Of a DNA stretch of 64,000 nt, positions 34,055 through 42,753 are shown piece after piece. The stretch covers positions 1-64,000 of the forward strand of contig CAZBWV010000035.1 of NCBI GenBank assembly GCA_964495805.1, in the 5' to 3' direction. Source of the stretch: JALXCH01 sp964495805. Lineage in GTDB: Bacteria > Calditrichota > Calditrichia > RBG-13-44-9. Within the stretch, counting starts at the first letter, position 1; each line of letters opens with the position of its first letter. A model generated the notes under the pieces. It was not told where the DNA came from, did no database searches, and saw only the letters and a program-made list of their open reading frames with translations. Made by a program: the position numbers and the translations under genes.

Positions 34055-34825
34055 GTGATTAGCGGTTTACTGATTGACATTGATGGCGTCCTGATAACCA
34101 ACGACCGGCCGATTCCCGGAGCAGTGGACGCCATTCGTTTTTTAAAGGAGCGCCGCGTTCCCTTTCTGCTGGTAACCAACACCACCCGGAAAAACCGACA
34201 AATCATCTGGCATCATCTCAAACGACAGGGATTCGTAATAGAAGAAAACGCTATTTACACAGCGCCCATGGCTGCCGTGCAGTTTTTAAAATCCCGTCGA
34301 GTGTCACGCATTCATCTGCTTCTCACCGGAAGTACCATCCATGAATTTCATGATTTTAAAGTGACAGCAGGCAATCCCGAATATGTGATTATTGGCGATC
34401 TGGGAAAGGATCTTACATTCGATCGACTGAATCGGGCGTTTCGCATGGTGATGAAAGGTGCCCGGATGTTAGCCCTGCAAAAAAATCGTTACTGGGAAAC
34501 AGCCGGAGGACTCACTATTGATGCCGGAGCAATTGTGGCTGCACTGGAATACGCCACCGGAAAGCGAGCGGTAGTAGTGGGAAAACCAAGAAAGGAATTT
34601 TTTCTGCAAGCGGTGCAAATGTTAGGCGCTTCTCCTGACGAGGTGGTGATGATTGGGGATGATGTGGAAGTGGATGTGGGAGGCGCTCAGAAATCCGGGT
34701 TAAAAGGAGTTCTGGTCAAAACCGGTAAATTTCGTCAAAACATTCTGGACAGAAGCAACATCCAGCCAGATCTGGTGCTGGAATCCATTGCCCAACTTCC
34801 TCAAATTTTCGAAAAATTTCATTAA
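34055..34825 (+). CDS. HAD-superfamily class IIA hydrolase (NagD/LHPP-like)
   Basis: A 256-residue phosphatase. Motif I is LLIDIDGVL, motif II VTNTTRK, motif III GKPRKEFF and motif IV VVMIGDDVEVDVGGA. The cap lies between motifs II and III (C2 cap), as in NagD, LHPP and related phosphatases acting on small phosphorylated metabolites or phospho-histidine/lysine. A GTG start is used. Located between rnfB and a DUF1684 lipoprotein with modest gaps. Substrate unknown. Confidence 0.87.
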   Translation: MISGLLIDIDGVLITNDRPIPGAVDAIRFLKERRVPFLLVTNTTRKNRQIIWHHLKRQGFVIEENAIYTAPMAAVQFLKSRRVSRIHLLLTGSTIHEFHDFKVTAGNPEYVIIGDLGKDLTFDRLNRAFRMVMKGARMLALQKNRYWETAGGLTIDAGAIVAALEYATGKRAVVVGKPRKEFFLQAVQMLGASPDEVVMIGDDVEVDVGGAQKSGLKGVLVKTGKFRQNILDRSNIQPDLVLESIAQLPQIFEKFH

Positions 34826-34855
34826 ACCATTAATTATTTCCTGACGGGTAGTTCA

Positions 34856-35488
34856 ATGCGCGTTTCCTATCTGATTACATTATTATTCCTGTTTTTGCTT
34901 TTGGCGGAATGTCAGCGAACCCCCCAATATTCTCCGGAACAACAGAAAATTGTCCAGGCTATTCTGAAGATACGAGCGGAGAAAGATAGCGCCTTCGCTG
35001 CGGCGGATTGGTCTCCCCTGTTGCCTGAAGATAAGGCTCATTTTAAAGGACTGAAATACTATCCCATCGATCTCTCCCTGCGGTTTGAGGGACCTATTGT
35101 AAAATACGACACGCTTATTCCCGATACCATTATGGGAACCCGGGGCGATTTACGACCGGCAGTTAAATATGGTTACTTCCCGTTTACCTACCAGGGGAAA
35201 GAGTACCGCTTGCAAATCTATCAAATCAAACATAAGAATCCGGAATACGACAAATATTTGTTTTTGGGATTTACCGACGCTACCACCGGAAAGGAAACAT
35301 ACGGAGCCGGTCGGTATATCGACCTGGAGATCAACCCTCAGAACAGGTACGTGGTGGATTTCAATCTGGCCTACAATCCCTATTGTGCTTATAACCCCCG
35401 TTATACCTGTGCCATTCCTCCGGAGGAAAACCGACTTCCCTTTCCCGTTCGGGCAGGAGAAAAAATATTTAAAGAACACCACAAGTAG
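34856..35488 (+). CDS. DUF1684 lipoprotein
   Basis: A 210-residue lipoprotein with lipobox LLAEC (Cys19). The mature part has the DUF1684 pattern: EKDSAFAAADWSPLLPEDKAHFKGLKYY region, then LRPAVKYGYFPFTYQGKEYRL and FTDATTGKETYGAGRYIDLE, and the Cys/Tyr-rich DFNLAYNPYCAYNPRYTC. Family function is unproven; it is compact and secreted. The start follows GACGGGTAG. Confidence 0.85.
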   Translation: MRVSYLITLLFLFLLLAECQRTPQYSPEQQKIVQAILKIRAEKDSAFAAADWSPLLPEDKAHFKGLKYYPIDLSLRFEGPIVKYDTLIPDTIMGTRGDLRPAVKYGYFPFTYQGKEYRLQIYQIKHKNPEYDKYLFLGFTDATTGKETYGAGRYIDLEINPQNRYVVDFNLAYNPYCAYNPRYTCAIPPEENRLPFPVRAGEKIFKEHHK

Positions 35489-35790
35489 TTTGGTCTTCAG
35501 AAACAAATCGGGCATATAAAAAAGGCAGGCCCACATTCCCTGTGGTACCTGCCTCTAATTGATGGAGGTAAATATGAGGTACTTTCGTAGGTATTAGACT
35601 ACAAAACCTGTGCCAAAGTTTCATATATTTTTATTTTTTTGTTACTGATTGATTATTCAGAAGTTACAATGTCTCCCGTCTAAGCATTTGAAGGAATCTT
35701 TAATGAAAACAGGTCTCATGTGTTTAAAATTTAATAAAACTGTTTTAATTTTTGATAATAAACCCCACTGACAACAAAACTAAGCATCCG
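35489..35790. other. Gene-free gap with hairpin and seven-codon ORF
   Basis: About 302 bases. It holds the hairpin at 35524-35553 and, just after it, GGAGG followed by ATG at 35574 opening a seven-codon frame (MRYFRRY then TAG). The remainder to MGMT is AT-rich with T runs. This could be a leader, a small RNA or simply a terminator followed by an upstream region of MGMT; no clear promoter pair was found. Confidence 0.3.
35517..35553 (-). terminator. Hairpin with T tract on the minus strand
   Basis: GGCAGG (35524-35529) pairs with CCTGCC (35548-35553), with an inner CCACA/TGTGG stem. On the minus strand the stem is followed by at least six T residues (35517-35523). On the plus strand the T tract is poor. 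The nearest minus-strand gene upstream is the histidine kinase ending at 36311. Confidence 0.6.
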
Positions 35791-36306
35791 ATGGAATTAT
35801 TCTGGAGCACATTTAACAGTCCGGTTGGTCTTATTTATCTGGTTGCTACCCGGGATGCATTGGTTCGGCTGCAGTTTGGAGCCCTGGGGGATGAAAACGA
35901 TTTCCCTTTCCCGGTGGAGGCACAGGGACGGGTTAATTCCGTACTCAAACAGGCCATTCATCAATTAGCAGAATATTTCTCCGGGGATCGGCAGAAGTTT
36001 GACCTGCCTCTGCAGCTTAAGGGTACTCCTTTCCAAAGGAGGGTTTGGTTGGCCCTTCGCGAAATTCCTTATGGTAGATTGTGGAGTTACAGTCACCTGG
36101 CGAAACGAATCGGGCAACCCGGAGCAGTGCGAGCAGTTGGCAATGCCAATGGGCGTAACCCGCTACCAATTATCATCCCCTGCCATCGGGTGATTCGGAA
36201 GAACGGCAAGTTGGGAGGATACAGCTCCGGGCTTGAGATTAAACGAATGCTTCTGAAAATTGAGGGCGTGGATGTTTCCCGATTGACAGACTTTTTAATG
36301 GATTAG
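35791..36306 (+). CDS. ogt: Methylated-DNA-protein-cysteine methyltransferase (MGMT/Ogt)
   Basis: Suicide repair protein that removes O6-alkyl groups from guanine. PCHRVIRKNGKLGGYSSG contains the acceptor Cys and His; GTPFQRRVWLALREIPYG is the DNA-binding helix region with the arginine finger nearby (GAVRAVGNANGRNP). The ATG at 35791 begins at the normal family position (FNSPVGLIYL); a TTG at 35752 would add 13 residues. About 171 residues. Its stop lies 4 bases from the convergent histidine kinase gene. Confidence 0.94.
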   Translation: MELFWSTFNSPVGLIYLVATRDALVRLQFGALGDENDFPFPVEAQGRVNSVLKQAIHQLAEYFSGDRQKFDLPLQLKGTPFQRRVWLALREIPYGRLWSYSHLAKRIGQPGAVRAVGNANGRNPLPIIIPCHRVIRKNGKLGGYSSGLEIKRMLLKIEGVDVSRLTDFLMD

Positions 36307-36310
36307 CCAA

Positions 36311-37507
36311 TCAGGTTTTTAACTTCAGGATGATGCGGAAAGTAGTACCCACCCCAATCTGACTCTCTTTCACCTGAATACTTCCCCCGTGATATTCTTC
36401 CACAATGCGTTTGGCCAGGCTGAGTCCCAGGCCCCATCCGCGCTTTTTGGTGCTGAATCCCGGATTGAACACATGTTTTCGGTCGCGGGAGGGGATGCCT
36501 TTTCCCGTATCGGAAACATCGATAAAGATGGCATCCGGTCGCAAAAAATCTGCCCGTATGGAGATGGTACCTTCTTTACCATTGATGGCGTCAATGGCAT
36601 TTTTAATCAAATTTTCCAGCACCCAGCTGAACAAATCCCGGTTCAACCGCAGCAATGGGATGTCCGGATTCAGGTGTGTTTCCAGCTTAATGGATTGTTT
36701 GGTGCGCGGGATGCGCCGCTCGAAATATTCCAGTAAATCGTTAATAATTTGCTGAAGCGATTCTTCTCGTAGATCAGGTCGCGAACCAATTTGTGAGAAG
36801 CGATTGGCAATTTTTTGTAAGCGTTTCAGGTCGCGCTCAATCTCGGGTAAAACGGATGGAGCCCGTTCCGGTGACGATTTGATATATTCCACCCAGCCAA
36901 TCAGGGAGGAAAGCGGTGTTCCTAACTGATGGGCGGTCTCTTTAGCCATCCCGACCCAGATAAGCCGTTCCTCACTCTTTTTAATGGAGCTGAATCCCAG
37001 ATAGCCGATCAGGATAAACAGTGCCACCACTATAATTTCGATAAAAGGCAACCAGCGCAGTTTGCGGATAATGGGCAATTCCCCATAATGATAGTAACCC
37101 AGTACCGTACCCCGATAAGAGATAGGGATGGGTTCATTCATCTCATCAAATTCCCGAATGAGTTTTTTCAGGATGCGTAAGGTGTCCGGAGAAAGTGGAC
37201 GCGGTAGGGTGTCCGGTAAACTGATGTTTCGCCAGAAAGCAGGTTCTCCTTGAGCGTCGGTGTAAATAATCGGGTAGTCTGCTTGCTGGATCACTTCGTT
37301 GAAGAAAAAACTTAGGTCCTGATCGGCTTCGGCGTTGATGTTCTTTTCGAATATTTTGATTCGAAACTGCAAAAACTCCCGGCTTTGTTGCTGGAGCTCT
37401 TTCACTAACAGCTGAGTGTAGTACAGAAAGCCAAAAACCAGTGCCACGGCGAGAATGAATAAAAAGCTCTTGAAATTTCCTTTAAATCGATAGATATTTT
37501 TAGACAT
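36311..37507 (-). CDS. Membrane sensor histidine kinase
   Basis: A 398-residue two-component kinase. Two membrane helices (about 14-34 and 150-172) bracket a ~115-residue periplasmic sensor region. The H box is ETAHQLGTPLSSL (His phospho-acceptor), followed by an HATPase domain with N box NLIKNAIDAI, G1 DTGKGIP and G2 GWGLGLSLAKRIV. The signal is unknown. No response regulator is adjacent, so it is an orphan. Its transcript faces MGMT with 4 bases between. Confidence 0.92.
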   Translation of the reverse strand: MSKNIYRFKGNFKSFLFILAVALVFGFLYYTQLLVKELQQQSREFLQFRIKIFEKNINAEADQDLSFFFNEVIQQADYPIIYTDAQGEPAFWRNISLPDTLPRPLSPDTLRILKKLIREFDEMNEPIPISYRGTVLGYYHYGELPIIRKLRWLPFIEIIVVALFILIGYLGFSSIKKSEERLIWVGMAKETAHQLGTPLSSLIGWVEYIKSSPERAPSVLPEIERDLKRLQKIANRFSQIGSRPDLREESLQQIINDLLEYFERRIPRTKQSIKLETHLNPDIPLLRLNRDLFSWVLENLIKNAIDAINGKEGTISIRADFLRPDAIFIDVSDTGKGIPSRDRKHVFNPGFSTKKRGWGLGLSLAKRIVEEYHGGSIQVKESQIGVGTTFRIILKLKT

Positions 37508-37605
37508 ACGATTCTCCGTCAGACCGTGCTCTAAAAGATATAAGCTACCGGCGGAATTTACAAGGGGCGATACATGTTCAACAGAAAAACGAAAGGGATA
37601 ATGCG

Positions 37606-38103
37606 GTGAGTATGGAAAAGAAATATTTGAGCTGGGATGAATATTTTATGGGAATTGCCATTTTTACCTCCCTGCGTTCCAAGGATCCCAGCAGCAAAGT
37701 GGGAGCAGTAATTGTAAACCAGAAAAATCATATTGTGGGAACCGGATACAACGGCTTCGTGGCCGGGGTGGATGAGTCGCTATTCAGCTGGGAGCGGGAA
37801 GGGGAATGGCTGGAGACCAAATACCCTTATGTGGTTCATGCAGAAGCCAATGCCATTCTGAATTCCACCACCAGCAATCTGGAAGGTTGCCGGATCTATA
37901 CCACCCTGTTCCCCTGTAATGAATGTGCCAAGCAGATTGCTCAGAAGGGAATCAAGGAGGTGATCTACGTTTCGGACAAACACCGGGATCAGGATTTCCA
38001 TCAGGCGGCACTGAAGATTTTCCAGGCCGCCGGGGTGAAAACCCGAAAATTGGAAATCCCGCCGTTAATGGATATCTTGAGCAATTTCCTGAAGTTCTTA
38101 TAA
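37606..38103 (+). CDS. Deoxycytidylate (dCMP) deaminase family protein
   Basis: Zinc-dependent deaminase of 165 residues. HAEANAI supplies the zinc-binding His and catalytic Glu, PCNECAK the two Cys ligands; SSKVGAVIVNQ and GTGYNGF are typical of dCMP deaminases, which supply dUMP for thymidylate synthesis. A thymidylate-synthase-fold protein is encoded at 5.9 kb. GTG at 37606 follows AAGGG by eight bases; ATG at 37612 is an alternative. ComEB-type proteins are a close family, so substrate is a family inference. Confidence 0.88.
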   Translation: MSMEKKYLSWDEYFMGIAIFTSLRSKDPSSKVGAVIVNQKNHIVGTGYNGFVAGVDESLFSWEREGEWLETKYPYVVHAEANAILNSTTSNLEGCRIYTTLFPCNECAKQIAQKGIKEVIYVSDKHRDQDFHQAALKIFQAAGVKTRKLEIPPLMDILSNFLKFL

Positions 38104-38236
38104 TGATTTGATTTTTCCATATTCCATCTGTTGTTTAATTGGTTGTCTTTTCATATATTTTATCTGGATTGGTGAGGTTGAATAAAACGATTCTTGTTAA
38201 GAAAAAGGTTCGAACATAGCAGATGGAGGTACGACC

Positions 38237-39478
38237 ATGAAGGGATTTCGGTTTAATTACAGGGATTTGTTCCGGGCTCCCAGAGTTGCTTTCAGCATGC
38301 AACGCATCTGGGTAAGTGGAATTGGACTTCTGGCTGGTTATCTGATTTATCTGGTGGTCACCTATCTGGCAATGGCAGTGGGTGGTGTGTCGCTTTCCAG
38401 TGTCTGGTTCCGCCATGGACTTCTTCCCTGTGCGTTTGCGGAAGCGCTGCCCTGGTATGCCATGTTGATTTACTGGATTGGGGTGTTGCTTTTTCTGGCA
38501 GTTATCCTCCTGACCAACACGGCGGTCTCCCGGGTGGTGTACATGGTGCTGCGGGATGAACTATTTTACACCTGGACGCAGGCATACCGTTTTGCACTGA
38601 AGAAATGGATCTCTGTGCTGGGAGCCATGCTTACCTTCCTGTTTATGATAGCCTTTTTTGTGATTGGTGCGCTGATCATGGGCTATCTGGGTCGAATTCC
38701 TTATATTGGCGAAATTGGTACCACCCTGTTAACTCTTCCCTACATCTTTGCTGCTCTGCTTCTCCTCTTTATCTCCGTTGTATTTGTCGTGGGACTTTTC
38801 TTCGTCCCTGCTATTATTGCAACTTCGGACGAAGACGCCCTGGGCGGTGTGTTCCAGTCGTTTAGCATCACCTTCAACCAGCCCTGGCGGCTGATTGTGT
38901 ACTCGCTGATAATTGGTGTGCTAAAGTCGGTAGGTGTGTTTCTGTTTGCTGCCGCACTGAAAATTTCCTACCGTATTTTTATTGCGTTGTTTACAGTGGG
39001 AATGGGAGAAAAACTGGTACAGATTAAGGAGTATGCTCTTGCTCTGGTGGATAGGGCATTCCCCTCCATGTACGGATTTTTCCAGGCATTGCCTATGGGA
39101 TTGGGGAACTATGTGTATTTAACCCATTCTCACGCATTGCAAAACCTACCCGGGACGTACGTGATTTCCGGATATATCTTTGCTTTCTTCTTGATTCTGT
39201 TGGCAGGCACGGTGGTGGCGTATGGAGCAGCGATCGGTAATGCCGGGTTGACCATCATTTATGTGATTTTGTACAAACTGCATGAGGATGAAAACCTGCT
39301 GGAACGGGAAGACGAGGAATTAAAAGAAGAAGAAGAGGAGGAAGAAGAATCAAAAGAAGAGGAAGAAGAACAGGAGGAGGAGCTGGAAGAAGACGAAAGT
39401 TCCCGGGAAGAAGATGAATCCGGGGAAGAATCATCGAAGACTGATTCAGATCAGGAAAATGAGGAGGAAGAAAAATAA
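38237..39478 (+). CDS. Polytopic membrane protein with Glu-rich C-terminal tail
   Basis: A 413-residue protein, unrecognised family. About six to eight hydrophobic helices fill residues 25-345 (for example IWVSGIGLLAGYLIYLVVTYL and LPYIFAALLLLFISVVFVVGL). The last ~70 residues are almost only Glu, Asp, Ser, Lys and Gln, encoded by GAA/GAG-rich DNA; it should be a long negatively charged cytosolic tail, perhaps binding cations or basic partners. It is followed by a terminator. Function unknown. Confidence 0.75.
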   Translation: MKGFRFNYRDLFRAPRVAFSMQRIWVSGIGLLAGYLIYLVVTYLAMAVGGVSLSSVWFRHGLLPCAFAEALPWYAMLIYWIGVLLFLAVILLTNTAVSRVVYMVLRDELFYTWTQAYRFALKKWISVLGAMLTFLFMIAFFVIGALIMGYLGRIPYIGEIGTTLLTLPYIFAALLLLFISVVFVVGLFFVPAIIATSDEDALGGVFQSFSITFNQPWRLIVYSLIIGVLKSVGVFLFAAALKISYRIFIALFTVGMGEKLVQIKEYALALVDRAFPSMYGFFQALPMGLGNYVYLTHSHALQNLPGTYVISGYIFAFFLILLAGTVVAYGAAIGNAGLTIIYVILYKLHEDENLLEREDEELKEEEEEEEESKEEEEEQEEELEEDESSREEDESGEESSKTDSDQENEEEEK

Positions 39479-39539
39479 AATATGAATTCTTTTTCCGGAA
39501 TGTGAAGCGGTAATTAGTTAGAGAGCCATATTTTAAAGA

Positions 39540-39580
39540 AGAGGCAATTGGTGTCGAAGACCGGTTGCCTCTTTTTTATT
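39540..39580 (+). terminator. Rho-independent terminator after the acidic-tail membrane protein
   Basis: GAGGCAATTGG (39541-39551) pairs with CCGGTTGCCTC (39561-39571), including two G-T pairs, followed by a run of T (39572-39580). Confidence 0.85.
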
Positions 39581-39618
39581 CTTTGGATAAATGGTTTTTT
39601 GGAATGAATCCACCGTTT

Positions 39619-41121
39619 TTAAAGCCTGGAGAACAGAAGTTTCAGAATTTCCCGGGGTTTCGGCTTCCGTCCGTACATTAAACTACCGATTTTGAATAAC
39701 TTGCCGGCGAATAGAGTCCCCACGATGATGGAACCCAGCATAATGCCCGCGGAAATGTAGTAATCAATAGTGGGTGGGTTTCCCATGGGTGTGCGGAGAA
39801 TCATAAATGTGGGGGTGAGCGGAGGAATGAAGGAGAGAATCCGCACAACCAGTGAATTGGGGCTTTCCAGCACCAGTACTGCCAGTACAATGGGGAAGAT
39901 GGACAGCAGACGCATAAACTGATTCAGGTGATGCGCATCCTCTTCGCTGGAGAACAGGGAACCAATTCCCACAAACACGGTGGCAAAGAACAGGTAACCC
40001 AGTACGAAGTAGAGCAGGAAGAGTCCGGCGTTTTGCCAGGTGAGAAAAGAGATTTCCCCGGTTTTCAGGACCTGAAGCCCAATTAAAATCAGGGTCAGAC
40101 CATACCAGATAAGTATCTGGAAAATGCCCAGTAGACCCAGTCCCAGAATTTTACCTGCAACCAGCTGGGTGTGATGCACGGAAGAGAGCAGGATTTCGAT
40201 AACCCGGTTGGTTTTTTCCTTTAGCACACCGCTAAACAGAAAACCACTGGAGGTAAAGATGCTGATGAACAGAAACAATACCACGATGATAGGACCGATA
40301 TAGGTAACCATAAAATCGAATTCCTGTTTTTGCTCTCCCTGAAGCTGAATTTCCTTTAGTGTAACCGGTTTTAACAGCTCCTGAATTTTGGCTACCCGGA
40401 GCCCCTCCTGGCGCATTCGTTCTTCCACCATCACAATCTGGACAGCTTGTTTGATGGAGCCCATTTGCAGAAAGCTTGCGGGAAGCAGGGAGTGGAATTC
40501 CACCACACCGCTGGCAAATTCCTCCGGGTCGATGAGCAAATATCCTTCTATGGTCTGGCTGCGGAGCAGGTTATCCGCATTGCGAATAATTTCCATGTGC
40601 CAGAGGGAATCCAGTTCGGCACGGGCTTTCTGGTAATCCAGTTGAGCCAGATCGCGTGCTTCGCGCGTGGCCGAGAGCTGTTCGTAGGTCTGACGAAGCA
40701 GTTTTTCCCGTTTGCGTGTGCGTGGTTTCTGAAAAATGTATTTCCGACGCTCTTTGATTTTATTATAAGCATCCTGTAGGCTGTCCAGTTCGTGTTTCAT
40801 CTGTGCAATGCGCAAAAACCGTTCCTTCATTGCCTGCGATGTATCCGTACGGATAGGTAAAATGCGCAGGGGAATATCGCTTGGTTTCTCACTATTAAGC
40901 GTCTCGAATCGTTGTTGAATTTTCTGGCAAATGGTGGTGGAATCCAGTTCCACGCAACCGATAAGGCGCGGCTGGTTGGCGTTCGGATTTTCCAGGAATA
41001 GAGTGGGAAAAAGAACCATCAGTGCAAAAAGCAACGGCGATACAAATGTGGCCAGAATAAAACTGCGTGATTTAAAATGGCGCCAGAATTCCCATTGTGC
41101 AATAATGAACAGTGCTTTCAT
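39619..41121 (-). CDS. ABC-2 type transporter permease, NatB-like
   Basis: A 500-residue permease. One N-terminal membrane helix (about 17-42) precedes a ~220-residue extracytoplasmic domain containing a coiled coil (MKERFLRIAQMKHELDSLQD), followed by five or six helices (from FMVTYIGPIIVVLFLFISIF). This arrangement matches NatB/YhaP and CcmB-like ABC-2 exporters. The ATPase gene lies immediately upstream in the same operon (9-base gap). Sodium export is the best-known NatAB function, but the substrate here is unproven. Confidence 0.85.
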   Translation of the reverse strand: MKALFIIAQWEFWRHFKSRSFILATFVSPLLFALMVLFPTLFLENPNANQPRLIGCVELDSTTICQKIQQRFETLNSEKPSDIPLRILPIRTDTSQAMKERFLRIAQMKHELDSLQDAYNKIKERRKYIFQKPRTRKREKLLRQTYEQLSATREARDLAQLDYQKARAELDSLWHMEIIRNADNLLRSQTIEGYLLIDPEEFASGVVEFHSLLPASFLQMGSIKQAVQIVMVEERMRQEGLRVAKIQELLKPVTLKEIQLQGEQKQEFDFMVTYIGPIIVVLFLFISIFTSSGFLFSGVLKEKTNRVIEILLSSVHHTQLVAGKILGLGLLGIFQILIWYGLTLILIGLQVLKTGEISFLTWQNAGLFLLYFVLGYLFFATVFVGIGSLFSSEEDAHHLNQFMRLLSIFPIVLAVLVLESPNSLVVRILSFIPPLTPTFMILRTPMGNPPTIDYYISAGIMLGSIIVGTLFAGKLFKIGSLMYGRKPKPREILKLLFSRL

Positions 41122-41130
41122 AAGTCCGAC

Positions 41131-42027
41131 CTACTGTGCATGTTGAATGGTTTCCAGAAAAATATCGTTTAGACCAGGTTCGTACAGCTCCAGCCGGGAG
41201 ATTTCGAATCGGTTAACAATTTCGCGAAGGACCTCTTTAATGGGTGCATTTTCTTCCACGTAAAGATGAGCGCGCCCATTTTCCACTATCACTTTTTTCA
41301 GATGAGGCAGTTCCCGAATAGCGGAAAGGTCGTCGGGAGATTCCACGATAATTAATTTCTTTTGAAATTTTTTCCGGAGCTGGGCAAGTGTACCCTGAAG
41401 TACGGTTTCTCCGTGATGGATGAGCAGGAAATAATCGCACAAATCTTCTGCCTCATTTAATTGATGAGTGGAAAGAAGAACCGCTTTCCCTTCCTTTCGA
41501 AATTGCCGGATTTTTTCGCGTACCAGTTTCTGGTTCAGGGGGTCGAGGCCACGAAAAGGTTCATCCAGAATCACCAATTCAGGATTGTGAATGGTGGCGA
41601 TGATAAATTGGAGTTTTTGCTGCATGCCTTTGGAGAGTTGATGAACCGGTGATTCCACATAATCCACCAGATTCATTCGGTCCAGTTGTCGAATAGCTTC
41701 TACCCGACTTTTATTACCGGGCATATTTTTAAGTCGGGCCATGTAAGTCAGCACGTCGATTACCCGGTATTTCTGATAAATTCCCCTTTCTTCCGGCAGA
41801 TAACCGATTCGGTAACGAATTTTTCGGTTGATTTTTTTGCCGTCGAAAGTAATTTGCCCTTTATCCGGTCGCAAAATATCCAGAATCATGCGCAGGGTAG
41901 TGGTTTTACCGGCTCCATTGGGACCCAGCAATCCCACCACCTGGCCGGGCTCTACCGTTAACGATAGTTCTTTGACCACCGGTGAATCCAGAAACGATTT
42001 GGAGACTTCATGTAGTTCCAGTTTCAT
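41131..42027 (-). CDS. ABC transporter ATP-binding protein, NatA-like
   Basis: A 298-residue ABC ATPase with Walker A GPNGAGKTTT, Q loop near GYLPEERGIYQ, signature LSKGMQQKL and Walker B LVILDEPFRGLDP, then the H-loop STHQLNEAE. A C-terminal ~80-residue extension follows, normal for NatA/CcmA-type exporters. Cotranscribed with the permease downstream. Confidence 0.92.
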   Translation of the reverse strand: MKLELHEVSKSFLDSPVVKELSLTVEPGQVVGLLGPNGAGKTTTLRMILDILRPDKGQITFDGKKINRKIRYRIGYLPEERGIYQKYRVIDVLTYMARLKNMPGNKSRVEAIRQLDRMNLVDYVESPVHQLSKGMQQKLQFIIATIHNPELVILDEPFRGLDPLNQKLVREKIRQFRKEGKAVLLSTHQLNEAEDLCDYFLLIHHGETVLQGTLAQLRKKFQKKLIIVESPDDLSAIRELPHLKKVIVENGRAHLYVEENAPIKEVLREIVNRFEISRLELYEPGLNDIFLETIQHAQ

Positions 42028-42058
42028 GCCTGCCGTCCTTTTTCCAATCTCTCGTGAA

Positions 42059-42682
42059 TCAGGGTAGAAATTTAATTTGACCGGCTGTGCGATGAATCAG
42101 GTCATTTTTAAATCCCGTTAGCTGGGAAGGAAGCAAACGAATGTGAGCGATCATTCCCTCGGGTGTGGCATCTTCCCGGATTTTGGCTCGGTATTGATGG
42201 ACCAGGTGCTGAACCCGGTTGATCTGAGAAAATGGATAAGCCACACGAAGATTGACCTCCCGAAAATGTTGGATGATGGGAGCCACCCGGATGGTTTCAT
42301 GCGCTGCCTCGGAATAGGCGCGGATGAGTCCTCCGGTACCCAGTTTGGTTCCCCCGAAGTAGCGGGTTACGACCAGTGCCACTCGTTGCAACGGGTGCTT
42401 ATCTATTACCGAAAGGATTGGTCTGCCAGCCGTTCCGGAGGGTTCGCCATCATCGGAGTAGCGGAATGTTTGTTCATCAATTCGATAAGCAAAGCAATTG
42501 TGGGTTGCGTCGTGGAATTCCTTTCGGATGGTTTCCAGGAATGCTTCGGCTTCCTGGCGGTTGGCAACAGGCGAAATGGTGCCAATAAACACGGAACCTT
42601 TCACTTTTATTTCCGCTCGTGCAGGCCGGGCAACTGTCCAGTAAAAATCATCCGAACGATGTTCAGCTTCTGCTTTTTTCAT
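42059..42682 (-). CDS. YigZ/IMPACT (UPF0029) family protein
   Basis: A 207-residue protein with the UPF0029 core: KGSVFIGTISPV, the FAYRIDEQ and YSDDGEPSGTAGRPILSVI signature and VVTRYFGGTKLGTGGLIRAYSEAA. The C-terminal ferredoxin-like domain is shorter. Bacterial YigZ/YvyE members bind ribosomes or nucleic acid and are poorly characterised; eukaryotic IMPACT regulates Gcn2. It stands alone on the minus strand. Confidence 0.88.
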   Translation of the reverse strand: MKKAEAEHRSDDFYWTVARPARAEIKVKGSVFIGTISPVANRQEAEAFLETIRKEFHDATHNCFAYRIDEQTFRYSDDGEPSGTAGRPILSVIDKHPLQRVALVVTRYFGGTKLGTGGLIRAYSEAAHETIRVAPIIQHFREVNLRVAYPFSQINRVQHLVHQYRAKIREDATPEGMIAHIRLLPSQLTGFKNDLIHRTAGQIKFLP

Positions 42683-42753
42683 CGCTCGAATTTACGTAGT
42701 TCTGGTAATTCTGTCAAGTCCTTCTGCGGTCGTAGCGATGAAGTTATATGGCT

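Noticed and set aside
39310..39475. GAA/GAG-rich DNA as tandem repeat or CRISPR
   Set aside because: It is simple-sequence coding DNA for the acidic tail of the membrane protein.
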